The notes beneath the pieces are model-generated. The model ran no database searches, had not been told where the DNA came from, and worked only from the letters and a program-made list of their open reading frames with translations. Both the position numbers and the translations under genes were made by a program. A DNA stretch of 64,000 bases, taken from assembly GCF_037078405.1 (NCBI RefSeq), contig NZ_JAYMGZ010000005.1, positions 62,001-126,000 of the forward strand, in the 5' to 3' direction. Source of the DNA: Haloarcula sp. DT43. Its GTDB lineage: Archaea; Halobacteriota; Halobacteria; Halobacteriales; Haloarculaceae. Below are positions 1 to 9,974 of the stretch, one piece after another (within the stretch, counting starts at the first letter, position 1; every line of letters starts with the position of its first letter).

Positions 1-27
1 ATTCGTTAATTACGTTCACCGATTTGT

Positions 28-1668
28 ATGACAGATAGTGACGAAAGCCGTTCCACAGAGCCGAACGTTCGTTCAAAGCGCCATGTGACGCGACGGAATT
101 GGCTCCAGATGGCCACCGCGACTGGCGTCGCTGCTCTTGCCGGCTGTTCCGGCGGCGGTGGCGACGGCGGTGGCGGTGGCGATGGTGAGAACGGAACGAC
201 GAACGGCGACTCGGATCAAGTAACCACCATCGAGTACTGGCGGTGGCCCCACTCGACGGACCCCTCGAACGCGGGCGAAGACGAAATCGTCCAAGCCTTC
301 AACGAAGGACCGGGTGCAGAGAAGGGGATCCGGGTCGAGCAGGTAACGAATCCGTACGGCGACCACGGGCAGGCTGTCCGGACGGCGATCGGGTCGGACG
401 ACGCACCGGACGTCGCGTGGACGTTCACCCGTCAGTACTACGACCCAGTCGGGAAGGACCGGTCGACGATTGAGGAAGAGTCGCCGTTCTCCTACATCGA
501 CAACTACGTCGACGAGGATATCTTGGGGCAGTTCTACGAGCCCTACATGGAACTCCAGCGGTCGTACTTCGGAGGTGTCATCGGTCTTCCGTTTATTTCG
601 GGCGTTCGACCGGGCCTGATGTACGTCAACGTCGACGCCTGGAACGAAGCGGGGCTCGGTGACCTCCCCGAGGGCAGCTGGAGCTGGGAAGAGTACCTCA
701 ACGCCGCAGAGCAGATGGATGGGACGGAAGTCAACGGAAGTACCGTCAACGGCGTCGGCCTCGGCCTCTCGGACGCCGCGTCGAACCAGGAGTGGGACAA
801 CTTTTGGGGCACGATGTCGCGGACGGCCGGGAGCCTGATCGGGAACGGTTACCAGAACCAGGACAGCCAGACCGTGCTGACGACCGCGTCCGATCCCGAA
901 GTCGAAGCGTGGAACGCGCTCTACGGGACTCCGATCGAGAACGGCTGGACGAACAACCCCGGCGCGTACGAGTGGATCGAGATGCAGGACCCCTTCATGT
1001 CGGGCCAGATCGGCCTCCTCAGCCACGCGACTTACTCCCGGGTCCAGTTCTCCAGCGAGGCCGAAATCGAGTGGGACACTATTCCATACCCGACCAAGAA
1101 CGGCGCAGAGAACTACGGTGTGTACGAGCCCCACACCGGCGTCGCGCTCATCCTCCACACGACGTTCAAGGAGGAGGTGGGTGCGAACCCCGAGGCGGCT
1201 GCCGAGTTCATCAAGTACCGCAATAACGCCCAGAACCAGTACAACTGGTTCAACACGTCGTCCCAGACCGTTCCGAACCGCGAGGCGTACCAGCTGATGC
1301 AGGACGAGGGCGTCTCCGACTTCGTCGAGCAGTCCAACGGGCTGGACGTCCAGAGGCGTGTCCACCAGAGCATGCAGGACTGGGCATCCATGCAGGAGGC
1401 GATACTGAATCGCTACCCTGACATCGCGACGAACGCGGCCGGCAATCCGATTACGACCACTCCCACGAACATCGCCAGTGGACGCGTCCACGATACTATG
1501 GGCGGCGCACTGCAGCGACTGGCTCAGAGCAACAATAACGATCCGCAGGGACAGCTCACCCAAGCAGAAGAGCAGTGGGCACAGTACATCCAGCAGTCCG
1601 AGGACAACACGGTCGACGAGTCCAGTGTCGGGTACAACGCACCCGAACCGCAGGCTGGCCCGCTGTAA
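28..1668 (+). CDS. Sugar ABC transporter substrate-binding lipoprotein
   Basis: Binds the substrate outside the membrane and hands it to the permeases encoded next. The N-terminus carries a Tat motif (RRNWLQ, about residues 22-27), a short hydrophobic stretch and a lipobox ending LAGC. A Gly/Asp-rich spacer typical of haloarchaeal lipid-anchored binding proteins follows. The remaining roughly 490 residues look like a family-1 (MalE-type) extracellular solute-binding protein. It is the first gene of the transporter operon, with the MalF-like permease starting 88 bp downstream. The substrate is inferred from the nearby GH78 rhamnosidase and acid-sugar pathway to be a rhamnoside or a related deoxy-sugar; nothing in the protein itself shows this. 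Confidence 0.9.
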   Translation: MTDSDESRSTEPNVRSKRHVTRRNWLQMATATGVAALAGCSGGGGDGGGGGDGENGTTNGDSDQVTTIEYWRWPHSTDPSNAGEDEIVQAFNEGPGAEKGIRVEQVTNPYGDHGQAVRTAIGSDDAPDVAWTFTRQYYDPVGKDRSTIEEESPFSYIDNYVDEDILGQFYEPYMELQRSYFGGVIGLPFISGVRPGLMYVNVDAWNEAGLGDLPEGSWSWEEYLNAAEQMDGTEVNGSTVNGVGLGLSDAASNQEWDNFWGTMSRTAGSLIGNGYQNQDSQTVLTTASDPEVEAWNALYGTPIENGWTNNPGAYEWIEMQDPFMSGQIGLLSHATYSRVQFSSEAEIEWDTIPYPTKNGAENYGVYEPHTGVALILHTTFKEEVGANPEAAAEFIKYRNNAQNQYNWFNTSSQTVPNREAYQLMQDEGVSDFVEQSNGLDVQRRVHQSMQDWASMQEAILNRYPDIATNAAGNPITTTPTNIASGRVHDTMGGALQRLAQSNNNDPQGQLTQAEEQWAQYIQQSEDNTVDESSVGYNAPEPQAGPL

Positions 1669-1756
1669 TCCACCGTATCACGATTCACACGACGCTCACC
1701 GCGCGCTGATCCACCAGAAGCAAAACAACTTTCATGTACAACGCTGAACATCGATT

Positions 1757-2725
1757 ATGGCCTCTGAAACAGAAGAACAGTCGATAGAGCTACCCGAGGA
1801 CAAGTCGTCCGGGGCCCGCTCCCTCTTCGATAACCTGTCGCTACAGCGTCAGGAAACGATCGAGGGATGGTTATTCGTGGCCCCGAAGGTCGCTATCATC
1901 CTCTTCGTGCTCGGCTTCCCGCTCGCCTTCGGGATCTACTTGAGCTTCACCAGTTCGAGCCTGCTCAACCTCCCTGGCGAGTTCGTCGGGCTTGAGAACT
2001 ACAGGTGGCTAATCAACTACGACGTCTGGTGGACAGCGGTCAAGAACGTCCTGCTCATCGGCGCCGTGAAGATTCCGACCAACATCATCTTCTCGTTCAC
2101 GGCAGCGCTGATCCTCCGGGAGAAGATCCGTGGGAGCACGCTGTATCGCATCGCGTTCATCATCCCGGTCGCCGGACCGCCGGTCATCTGGGGCATCGTC
2201 TGGCGGCTCATGCTGTTCCCCAACGAAGGCGGTATCGTGAACTCGCTGCTGCTTGCAATCGGTGCTGTCGGCGAGTACATTCCCTTCCTGTCGAGCCAGG
2301 CCCTGGCGGTCCCGTCGGTCATCATGTCGGTGATCTGGTCGTTCGGTCTCTCGATGCTGATCTACATGGCGGCCCTCTCTGGACTGCCGGCTTCGGTTAT
2401 GGAGTCCGCGGCGATGGACGGCGCTAACAAGTACCAGCGCGTGCGTCACATCATCTGGCCGCTGATGAAGCCGACGACGCTGTTCCTGGTCGTCATCCAA
2501 CTGGTCATGGTGACTCGACTCGGGTTCGCGACCGTGTTCGTCATGACCCAGGGCGGACCACTGAACGCCTCGATGGTGCCGTCGTATCTCGTCTACAACC
2601 TCGCCTTCACCTACAACGAGTTCGGCCGCGCTTCGACGGTCGCGATCGGGATGTTCATCATCACCGCCCTCCTGGCGCTACTGCTGTACAAACCGCTGCA
2701 GGGTAACACGGAGTACTACCAATGA
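1757..2725 (+). CDS. Sugar ABC transporter permease, MalF type
   Basis: First inner-membrane permease of the importer, 322 residues with about six transmembrane helices after a polar N-terminal tail of roughly 45 residues. The EAA-like loop that contacts the ATPase is visible near residues 210-235 (ESAAMDGANKYQRVRHI, followed by WPLMKP). It lies between the binding protein and the second permease, the usual binding-protein/MalF/MalG order of CUT1 importers. Assignment to CUT1 is family knowledge; the substrate is inferred from context only. Confidence 0.9.
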   Translation: MASETEEQSIELPEDKSSGARSLFDNLSLQRQETIEGWLFVAPKVAIILFVLGFPLAFGIYLSFTSSSLLNLPGEFVGLENYRWLINYDVWWTAVKNVLLIGAVKIPTNIIFSFTAALILREKIRGSTLYRIAFIIPVAGPPVIWGIVWRLMLFPNEGGIVNSLLLAIGAVGEYIPFLSSQALAVPSVIMSVIWSFGLSMLIYMAALSGLPASVMESAAMDGANKYQRVRHIIWPLMKPTTLFLVVIQLVMVTRLGFATVFVMTQGGPLNASMVPSYLVYNLAFTYNEFGRASTVAIGMFIITALLALLLYKPLQGNTEYYQ

Positions 2726-2768
2726 CAGGAATCACCACTGACGCACACGCCGGCGAGGTGACCAGTCG

Positions 2769-3650
2769 ATGACGTCTGAACACGAGCGGCTGTTTGAGAG
2801 TCCCGACACGCTACAGGGCCGTATCGAGCGCCTCGGCGCACACGTTTACTTGTTGGCCCTGGCACTCCTGACTGCCGGCCCCTACGTCACGATGTTGCTG
2901 ATCTCGCTCATGGGAGAGGGATGGCAGCCCGTGACGCCCCCGAAGCTAATCCCCGAAGTTTGGTCGTTTATCAACTACACCAACGTCTGGACCGGGAACA
3001 CGGCGCTGCTCGACGAGCCCTTCATCGGCTTCTTCGTGAATTCCCTCATCTACGCTGTCGGGGCGACCCTCGTTATCCTTGCCATCGACACGCTCGCAGG
3101 CTACGCGTTCGCCCGACTGGAGTTCCGGGGACGAGATCTCACATTCCTCGCTATCGTCTCGACACTGATGATCACCCCGATGATCCTGTTCATCCCAGTG
3201 TATACGTGGTTCAACCAGTTCGGGCTCGTCAACACGCGCCTGGGGATCATCCTGCCACACACGTACAGCGCCTTCGGGGTATTCCTGATGCGTCAGTTCA
3301 TCAAGACACTCCCCTCGGACCTAGAGGACGCGGCACTCATCGACGGCTGTTCGCGATTCGGGGTGTTCTGGCGCATCGTCGTCCCGATGCTCAAGCCAGC
3401 GCTCGTGACGCTGGGGATCGTCACGTTCATCACGGTCTGGAACTCCTTCCTCTGGCCGCTCATCCTGGCGCGCGACTCGGCGCTGTTCAACCTTCCGGTC
3501 GCGCTCGGGTTCTTCCAGGGCCAGACGAACACGCTCTGGGCACCGCTGATGGCGGCGACGGCCATCACCCTCGTGCCGATGATCATCCTGTTCGTCTCGA
3601 TGCAGAAGTACTACGTCCGCGGGTTCGTCGTCGGCGGCCTCAAGGGCTAA
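2769..3650 (+). CDS. Sugar ABC transporter permease, MalG type
   Basis: Second permease of the importer, 293 residues with six predicted membrane segments. The EAA loop is clear (LEDAALIDGCSRFGVFWRI followed by VPMLKP), and the C-terminus ends in the KYYVRGFVVGGLKG form common to MalG-like CUT1 permeases. It begins 43 bp after the MalF-like gene and is probably co-transcribed with it. It should form the heterodimeric channel with that protein and be powered by the ATPase at 4820-5986. Confidence 0.92.
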   Translation: MTSEHERLFESPDTLQGRIERLGAHVYLLALALLTAGPYVTMLLISLMGEGWQPVTPPKLIPEVWSFINYTNVWTGNTALLDEPFIGFFVNSLIYAVGATLVILAIDTLAGYAFARLEFRGRDLTFLAIVSTLMITPMILFIPVYTWFNQFGLVNTRLGIILPHTYSAFGVFLMRQFIKTLPSDLEDAALIDGCSRFGVFWRIVVPMLKPALVTLGIVTFITVWNSFLWPLILARDSALFNLPVALGFFQGQTNTLWAPLMAATAITLVPMIILFVSMQKYYVRGFVVGGLKG

Positions 3651-3762
3651 CTCGCGACCCAGACGTCCGCTTCTCTCGACGCTTCTCTCCTCACCGCTGC
3701 CGTGGATCCGTCGTTTTTTGGCCCGTAGCTTTATCCGACTCCCCCACCCCTTCCAGACCGAG

Positions 3763-4743
3763 ATGAACGACGTCACGGTCCACGAGGGAATCACGTACGC
3801 CGACCGCGCGGCCGGCCAACTGAAGCTTGACCTGTACCTCCCGGACAGCGACGCCCCGCCGCTGGTGGTCTACGTCCACGGCGGGGGGTGGGTCGCGGAG
3901 ACCCGTTCGAACGTCCCGGAGCCGGAGCGGTACGCCGCCGAGTGGGACTGCGCGATCGCTAGCGTCAGTTACCGTCTCCAGAATGTCCCGGACGACTCAC
4001 CCGTCGAAGAGATGTGCGACCCGTCAAACCCCACGCCCAGGGGCACCTTCCCCGACCACTTCGTGGACGTGAAGGCCGCGATCCGATGGCTCCGTGCCAA
4101 CGCCGGCGAGTATGGATACGACGCTGAGGCCGTCGCCGCGTGGGGCTCCTCGGCCGGTGGGCACATTGCCCTGCTCGTAGGGGTTGTCGACGACGTGACC
4201 GATCTCGGGGACGCATTCTCCGACGAGATTGAGAAGACCGTTGCGCCTGAACAGTCCGGCGCCGTTCAAGCGGTCATCAGCTGGTACGGACTCGCGGACT
4301 TCACGCTTACTGAGGACTCTGACGGTATCGTTCCGGTACTGCTCAGCGGGAACCAGTCCGAGCGCCCGAAGCGGTACCGGCAGGCCAGTCCCGTCACCCA
4401 CGTCACGAGTGAGAGCCCACCCACGCTGCTGATGCACGGCCGGGAAGACGAGGTCGTCGACGTTGAGCAGAGTCGGCGCTTCTTTGCGGCCTTGGACGAC
4501 GCGGGTGTGAACGCAGTCCGTTACGAGTTACACGATCTGAACCACGTCTGGGCCGAGCACGTCGAGGCCACAGAGTCCGAGCGCGTCGGGATGGACCTGC
4601 TCGCGGCGGAGCCGACCCACGCGCAGTCAGTCTACGAGGCTACGCACATGAGGAGGGGAGAGTCGCCGGCCCCGTTGGTCCCTGACCTTGTACCGGCCGG
4701 ACCAGGGGCTATTCGGCAGTTCCTCGACCGGACGATCCGGTAG
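3763..4743 (+). CDS. Alpha/beta-hydrolase, acetyl-esterase/lipase-like
   Basis: Predicted soluble serine esterase of 326 residues. It has an HGGG oxyanion-hole motif near residue 40, a GSSAG nucleophile elbow with Ser at about residue 130, and a C-terminal HGREDEVVD segment and LNHVW that should carry the Asp and His of the triad. I chose the ATG at 3763; an upstream in-frame TTG would add a non-conserved tail. It sits between the permeases and the ATPase of a sugar importer beside a rhamnosidase. A role in removing acyl groups from imported or extracellular glycans is therefore reasonable but inferred. No signal peptide is visible, so action in the cytoplasm is likely. Confidence 0.82.
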   Translation: MNDVTVHEGITYADRAAGQLKLDLYLPDSDAPPLVVYVHGGGWVAETRSNVPEPERYAAEWDCAIASVSYRLQNVPDDSPVEEMCDPSNPTPRGTFPDHFVDVKAAIRWLRANAGEYGYDAEAVAAWGSSAGGHIALLVGVVDDVTDLGDAFSDEIEKTVAPEQSGAVQAVISWYGLADFTLTEDSDGIVPVLLSGNQSERPKRYRQASPVTHVTSESPPTLLMHGREDEVVDVEQSRRFFAALDDAGVNAVRYELHDLNHVWAEHVEATESERVGMDLLAAEPTHAQSVYEATHMRRGESPAPLVPDLVPAGPGAIRQFLDRTIR

Positions 4744-4819
4744 GAGTCCCTTTCCGCGGGACGGAGGCCCCCGGGTGATAGAAAAACCTTAATGGTTACG
4801 AACTGAAGGACGGATAACG

Positions 4820-5986
4820 ATGGGAGAGCTAAATCTGGAGACCCTTCGGAAGGAGTTCGGAGAAGAGGGCGGCGAACACGTCGTCGCGGTCAACGACCTC
4901 GACATCGACATCGAAGACGGTGAGTTCCTGATCCTCGTCGGTCCTTCGGGCTGTGGTAAGTCGACGACGCTGCGCTGTATCGCCGGCCTCGAACAGCCCA
5001 CGAGCGGCGAAATCGTCCTCGACGGCCAGCCCGTCACCCAGCGCAAGCCCAAGGACCGCAACATGGCGATGGTGTTCCAGAATTACGCGCTGTACCCACA
5101 CATGACCGCCCGCGAGAACATGGCCTTCGGGCTCCGGATGACGACCGAGATGTCCAACGAGGAAATCGACGAACGGGTCGTCGATGCCGCGGAACTGATG
5201 GGGATTGAGGACCTCCTCGAGAAAAAGCCCGGTGAGCTCTCCGGCGGCCAGCAACAGCGCGTCGCGCTCGGGCGGGCAATCGTCCGGGACCCCGAGGTGT
5301 TCCTGATGGACGAACCCCTCTCGAATCTGGACGCGAAGCTCCGAACCCAGATGCGGACCGAACTCCAGGACCTCCAGCAGGACCTGGACGTGACGACGAT
5401 CTACGTCACCCACGACCAGACTGAGGCGATGACGATGGGTGACCGCATCGCCATCCTCAACCACGGCGAACTCCAGCAAATCGGGACACCTAAGGAGTGT
5501 TACCAGGAACCGAACAACCAGTTCGTCGCCGGTTTCATCGGCTCTCCCAGCATGAACTTCTTCGACGTCGAACTCGCTGACGACGCGCTCGTCAACGAGG
5601 ACTTCCGTGTACAGATTCCGAACAGCATTCGGGAAGAGCTCGCCGGGCGGGGTTCCGAGTTTGTCATGGGCATCCGACCGGAGGAGGTCCTGAGCGAAGG
5701 GGACGCGACTGGCCACGAGGACGCGTTCGGCATTGACGTCAATGTGGTCGAGCCACTGGGAGACGTCACGTACCTCTACACCGACATCGCCGGCAGCGAA
5801 TCGACGATCAGCGTCAATCGCAACACCGACATCGAGCCCGGCGACCGAATCCAGATCGCGTTCCCGCAGAGCGAGATCCACGTCTTCGACAGCATGACCG
5901 GCGACGCGCTGATCACGCGGGGTGAACCCGCCGGCGAGGACCTAGTTGATGACTCCGAGACTGGCTCGGAAGCTTCGGAAGCCTGA
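4820..5986 (+). CDS. Sugar ABC transporter ATP-binding protein, MalK/UgpC type
   Basis: Energises the importer encoded by the preceding genes. All nucleotide-binding motifs are present: Walker A GPSGCGKST, Q-loop region MVFQNYALYPHM, signature LSGGQQQR, Walker B VFLMDEPLSNLD and switch histidine THDQTEA. The roughly 140-residue C-terminal extension fits the TOBE/regulatory domain of MalK-like subunits and ends in an acidic tail. It is separated from the esterase gene by 76 bp that include an A/T-rich stretch around 4780-4790, so it may have its own promoter. Confidence 0.93.
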   Translation: MGELNLETLRKEFGEEGGEHVVAVNDLDIDIEDGEFLILVGPSGCGKSTTLRCIAGLEQPTSGEIVLDGQPVTQRKPKDRNMAMVFQNYALYPHMTARENMAFGLRMTTEMSNEEIDERVVDAAELMGIEDLLEKKPGELSGGQQQRVALGRAIVRDPEVFLMDEPLSNLDAKLRTQMRTELQDLQQDLDVTTIYVTHDQTEAMTMGDRIAILNHGELQQIGTPKECYQEPNNQFVAGFIGSPSMNFFDVELADDALVNEDFRVQIPNSIREELAGRGSEFVMGIRPEEVLSEGDATGHEDAFGIDVNVVEPLGDVTYLYTDIAGSESTISVNRNTDIEPGDRIQIAFPQSEIHVFDSMTGDALITRGEPAGEDLVDDSETGSEASEA

Positions 5987-6052
5987 CCACGCGCCGACTG
6001 GCGCCCGATCGCCCCTGTCAACGTTTTTCACCCGCGGCTCACACGAGGGGCC

Positions 6053-6304
6053 ATGCACACCATCGGTCCGATCTGCGTCGGCTACATCGGGACGGATTTC
6101 CTTGATCGACTGCGAGCGGCCGACCCCGACGTGGTCGTCTTCGATATCGCCGGCGAGGCGGTGGCTTGTGCGACCGACCGTGGTGCCTCGGCCGCCGACA
6201 ACCCTTCGACGGTGGCCGAGCGGACCCACGCCTGCAAGGACCACGCGGCCGCGTTGCTCCGATACTGGAGGACGCTTAACGCGGCCGAGGTCCGCTTCGA
6301 GTGA
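6053..6304 (+). pseudogene. Internally deleted 6PGDH/3-hydroxyisobutyrate dehydrogenase remnant
   Basis: This 83-residue reading frame looks like the two ends of an NAD-binding 3-hydroxyacid dehydrogenase joined together. The first 55 residues resemble the Rossmann start of that family (VGYIGTDFLDRL..., VVVFDI, then AASADNPSTVAE-like spacing). The last 20 (DHAALLRYWRTLN-like) resemble the extreme C-terminus. The GxGxxG glycine motif is already degraded (GYIGTD) and about 200 residues are missing. It could instead be a genuine small protein of unknown function, but the match of both ends to one family favours a remnant. Confidence 0.5.
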
Positions 6305-6348
6305 GGCCGGTGGAAAGATTTAACCCGACCGCAGAAGTCCGTTAGGCC

Positions 6349-9300
6349 ATGTCTGCACCTGCCGACGAACAGTCGCAGCGACCGGTGGATTTGCGGGTCG
6401 AATTCGAGGACGATCCGATCAACGTCGATCCGACGCGAGCGCCGCGCTTCGGTTGGCGCGTCGAGACGGACGACCGAAACTGCGTCCAGACGGCCTACCG
6501 GATCGTCGTCGGCCGCGACCCCGACGCCGTCGCCGACGGTGAGGGAACGATGTGGGACTCGGGTCGAGTCGAATCCGGCGAGGCGACCGACGTCTCATAC
6601 GGCGGACCGGACCTGGCGGCCGACGCGACCTACTACTGGTCGGTGAAGGTCTGGACGCCCGAGGAGGAAAGTGATTGGGCGGAACCGGCGCGGTTCGGGA
6701 CCGCACTCGGTCCCGAAGACTGGCACGGTGAGTGGATCGCTCACCAGCCCGGCGAAGGGGATACGAACGGCTGGCGAAGCCGGTGGCACGATCCCGACGA
6801 GGACGCCACGGAGTGGGTCCAGGTCGACCTCGGGGAATCGACCGAGATTGCCGAGATCACGCTCCACCCCGCATCGCCGGTCGACGTGGTGCGGACGCCC
6901 GACGACACGGCCGTGACGATCTCGTGGGACGCGAACCCCATCGAGGGCTTCGGCTTCCCCGAATCCTACCGGGTCGAGGTCTCCGACGAGCCCGACTTCG
7001 CAGACGCGACACTCGTGACGGAGCAGACCGTCGAGCGTGAGGATCCAGACGTCGAAGACATCGACGGCCAGCCCGACGAGGCCGTCGATTCCCAGACTCA
7101 CGTCACCGACGAGACGACCGCCAGGTACGTTCGCGTGACTGCGACGGACCTTTTCGAGGTCGACCCCGCGACACAGTCTTCACACGTCCGCAGCGCCGAT
7201 CGCACGGTCGAGCAGGTCCGCACCTGGCAGTGCTTCGCACTTGCCGGCCTCTCGGTAGAGGACGACGACGGGACGGACCTCGCGACTGGCGCAACGGTCG
7301 CTGCTTCGTCGTCCGTCGAGTCCGACACCTGGGGCCGCAATCAGCTGGTTAACGACTGCGACGAGTCGACCATGGCGTCGTCGTCGCCACTACTGCGCAA
7401 CGAGTTCGATCTCGAGGGAACCGTCCGGTCGGCGCGGATCCACGTGGCCGCCGTCGGTTACGGCGAGCTGTACGTCAACGGCAAACGGGTTGGCGACGGC
7501 CGGCTCGATCCCGCTTGGACGGACTACGAGAAGCGCGTCCTCTACGCGAGCCACGACGTGACCGATGCGTTGACCGAGGGTGAGAACGCGGTCGGCCTGT
7601 GGCTCGGCCGGGGCTGGTACGCCAAGCACAGCTCCTACTGGGTCGGTGACGGCTCGCCGCGGGCACGGGCGACAATGACCGTTGAGTTCGAGGACGGGAC
7701 CACGCGGACCGTTTCGACAGACGGCGACTGGCGGGCGACCGACAGCCCGATTACAGCCAACGACATCTACGTCGGCGAGCGCTACGACGCGCGCCGTGAA
7801 CAGGACGGCTGGAGCGAGCCGGACTTCGACGACAGCCACTGGGACGGTGCGACGGCCGTCGACGCTCCCGGTGGCACTCTGCGTCCCCAACGGATCCAAT
7901 CGATGGGCGTCGTCGACACCTTCGACGTGGAGACCGTCCACGAGCACCCGGAGGGGCCGATACTTGACTTCGGGCAGAACCTCACCGGCTGGCTCGAGAT
8001 CGAGATCGACGGGGCCAACGAGGGCGACGAGGTCACGTTGCGCCACGCCGAGGCCCTCACCGAGGACGGCGACCTCTCGACGGAGGACCTCCGCAGCGCC
8101 GACGCCACCGACACCTACGTCGCAAGCGGTGACGGTGCCGAGACGTACGAACCGCGCTTCACCTACCACGGCTTCCGCTACGCACAGGTTTCGGATTATC
8201 CCGGCGAGTTCGAACCTGAGAGTGTGACGGCGAAAGTCGTCCACACTGCCATGGACCGGCGCGGTGAGTTCAGTTGCTCGAACGAGGACCTCAATCAGCT
8301 CCAGCACAACTCCGTGTGGGGGCTGCGAAGCAACACCCACTCGATCCCGGAAGACTGTCCTCAGCGCGACGAGCGGTTCGGCTGGACGGGCGACGCTCAC
8401 ATCTCGACGCGGGCGCTGCTGTTCAACTTCGACGCCGCCCGCTTTGACGAGAAGTGGGCGCGCGACCACGACGACGCGGCAAGCGAGATGGGCTACGTCC
8501 CCGACGTGATTCCGAACAAAGCCTTCGAGGACCCTGCCGACCCGACGTGGTCGATCACACGCGTGATGATCCCGTGGTACCTCTATCGCCACGACGGCGA
8601 CGACGGCATCCTCCACGAGCAGTACGAAGACATGCGCGAGTACGTCGACTACTGGTATTCCGTGACGGAGGACGGAATCCTCGGCGACGACTACGGGAAG
8701 TTCGGCGACTGGCTCGCCTTCGAGAACACGGATGGTCGGCGGGGACTGCCCCACGACCTGTACAACACGGCCTTCCTCTACCAGGTCGTGGATACCTTCT
8801 CGAAGATCGCTCTGGTGGTCGGCAATGAGACCGACGCCGCGAATTACCGCGAGCTGGCTGAGCAGATCGCCACCGCGTTCAACGACGAGTACTTCGATCC
8901 CGAGACCGCCGAGTACGGGCCAGGTACGCAGTCTTCGTACTCGGTCCCGCTGTTCCTCGGGCTGGTGCCCGAAGACCACGTAGACGCGGTCGCTGCGAAC
9001 CTCGCGGAGAAGGTCCGGGCCGACGGCGGGAAGCTCCAGACGGGCTTCCTCGGAACGCGGCCGCTGATCCACACCCTCGCGGATCACGGCTACGAAGAAC
9101 TGGCCTACGAGGTCGTCACCCAGCCCGAACAGCCCGGCTGGATGTACATGGCCCGCAACGGCGCGACGACGATGTGGGAGCGCTGGGACAGCGACACCCG
9201 TGTCGGTGATGGGATGAACTCGCTGAACCACTCGCCGTTCACGCACATCTCCGAGTTTTTCTACGAGGTGTTGGCGGGCATCCGACTGGGTGACGAACCG

Positions 9301-9612
9301 GTGACCGAACACGTCACAATCGCCCCGGCACTGGTCGACGACCTCGAATGGGTCGACGCCAGCCTCGAGACGCAGGCGGGCGACCTCGAGGTCGTCTGGG
9401 AGCGCAACCGGCAGGGGTACGACTGCGGGGTGATGATCCCCTGGAACGGCCAGGCGACGGTCCGACTCCCCGACGCCGCCGACGCTACAGTTTCCGAGTC
9501 CGGCGTCCCGCTGTCCGAGGGTGCACCCGACGGCGTTCTCTCGGTCGAGACCGACGGCGACGACCTCGTCCTCGAGGTCGGTTCCGGCGAGTTCGCGTTC
9601 TCCGTCGAGTGA
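6349..9612 (+). CDS. Alpha-L-rhamnosidase, GH78
   Basis: Hydrolyses terminal alpha-L-rhamnose from glycans or glycosides. The 1087-residue protein has an N-terminal Ig-like region (about 1-110) and an inserted galactose-binding/discoidin-like segment starting near 155 (EWVQVDLGESTEIAEITLHP). A Bac_rhamnosid N-terminal beta-sandwich follows around residues 350-520, then the (alpha/alpha)6 barrel. The family hallmark DCPQRDERFGWTGD, which carries the general acid, is intact, and a barrel motif MWERWDS follows. No secretion signal is visible, so it probably acts inside on imported oligosaccharides. The strongly acidic composition and the extra carbohydrate-binding insertion make it longer than many bacterial GH78 enzymes. 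Confidence 0.93.
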   Translation: MSAPADEQSQRPVDLRVEFEDDPINVDPTRAPRFGWRVETDDRNCVQTAYRIVVGRDPDAVADGEGTMWDSGRVESGEATDVSYGGPDLAADATYYWSVKVWTPEEESDWAEPARFGTALGPEDWHGEWIAHQPGEGDTNGWRSRWHDPDEDATEWVQVDLGESTEIAEITLHPASPVDVVRTPDDTAVTISWDANPIEGFGFPESYRVEVSDEPDFADATLVTEQTVEREDPDVEDIDGQPDEAVDSQTHVTDETTARYVRVTATDLFEVDPATQSSHVRSADRTVEQVRTWQCFALAGLSVEDDDGTDLATGATVAASSSVESDTWGRNQLVNDCDESTMASSSPLLRNEFDLEGTVRSARIHVAAVGYGELYVNGKRVGDGRLDPAWTDYEKRVLYASHDVTDALTEGENAVGLWLGRGWYAKHSSYWVGDGSPRARATMTVEFEDGTTRTVSTDGDWRATDSPITANDIYVGERYDARREQDGWSEPDFDDSHWDGATAVDAPGGTLRPQRIQSMGVVDTFDVETVHEHPEGPILDFGQNLTGWLEIEIDGANEGDEVTLRHAEALTEDGDLSTEDLRSADATDTYVASGDGAETYEPRFTYHGFRYAQVSDYPGEFEPESVTAKVVHTAMDRRGEFSCSNEDLNQLQHNSVWGLRSNTHSIPEDCPQRDERFGWTGDAHISTRALLFNFDAARFDEKWARDHDDAASEMGYVPDVIPNKAFEDPADPTWSITRVMIPWYLYRHDGDDGILHEQYEDMREYVDYWYSVTEDGILGDDYGKFGDWLAFENTDGRRGLPHDLYNTAFLYQVVDTFSKIALVVGNETDAANYRELAEQIATAFNDEYFDPETAEYGPGTQSSYSVPLFLGLVPEDHVDAVAANLAEKVRADGGKLQTGFLGTRPLIHTLADHGYEELAYEVVTQPEQPGWMYMARNGATTMWERWDSDTRVGDGMNSLNHSPFTHISEFFYEVLAGIRLGDEPVTEHVTIAPALVDDLEWVDASLETQAGDLEVVWERNRQGYDCGVMIPWNGQATVRLPDAADATVSESGVPLSEGAPDGVLSVETDGDDLVLEVGSGEFAFSVE

Positions 9613-9707
9613 GTGACCGCTCGTCCTTCGTTGGGACGACGGTTTAGTCCCGGCCACCGCTCGCCTCGGGCATAGAGATACCATCGCCCGGCACGACCGG
9701 CGAACGC

Positions 9708-9974
9708 GTGAGCGAACTCGCACTGGGCACCATCTACTTCGGCAACACGATCGACTACGAGACCGTCTTCGAGATCCTTGATATACTACGAGGCGGTGGT
9801 CGGCTCCTTGACACGGTGAACAACGACGCGGCCTGGCCGGAGGGTTACGACGAGCCACAGAGCGAGTCCTTGCTTGGCGAGTGGTTGGAGGAGCGGGGCG
9901 TCCGCGGTTTCTCTGATACCCATCAATCCGGTATCGCCGGACCACCAATACAACAGATGTACTTTTGTTATTGA
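9708..9974 (+). pseudogene. Truncated aldo/keto reductase fragment
   Basis: The first 70 residues or so match the N-terminus of the aldo/keto reductase family (LALGTIYFGNTIDYETVFEI, then LLDTVNNDAAW and ESLLGEWLEERG). The expected catalytic Tyr neighbourhood is altered and the frame runs into unrelated residues and a stop after 88 codons, where a functional enzyme needs about 320. The only start is GTG. An intact homologous enzyme lies at 16129-17094. This is most likely a decayed copy left between the rhamnosidase and the catabolic operon. Confidence 0.65.
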
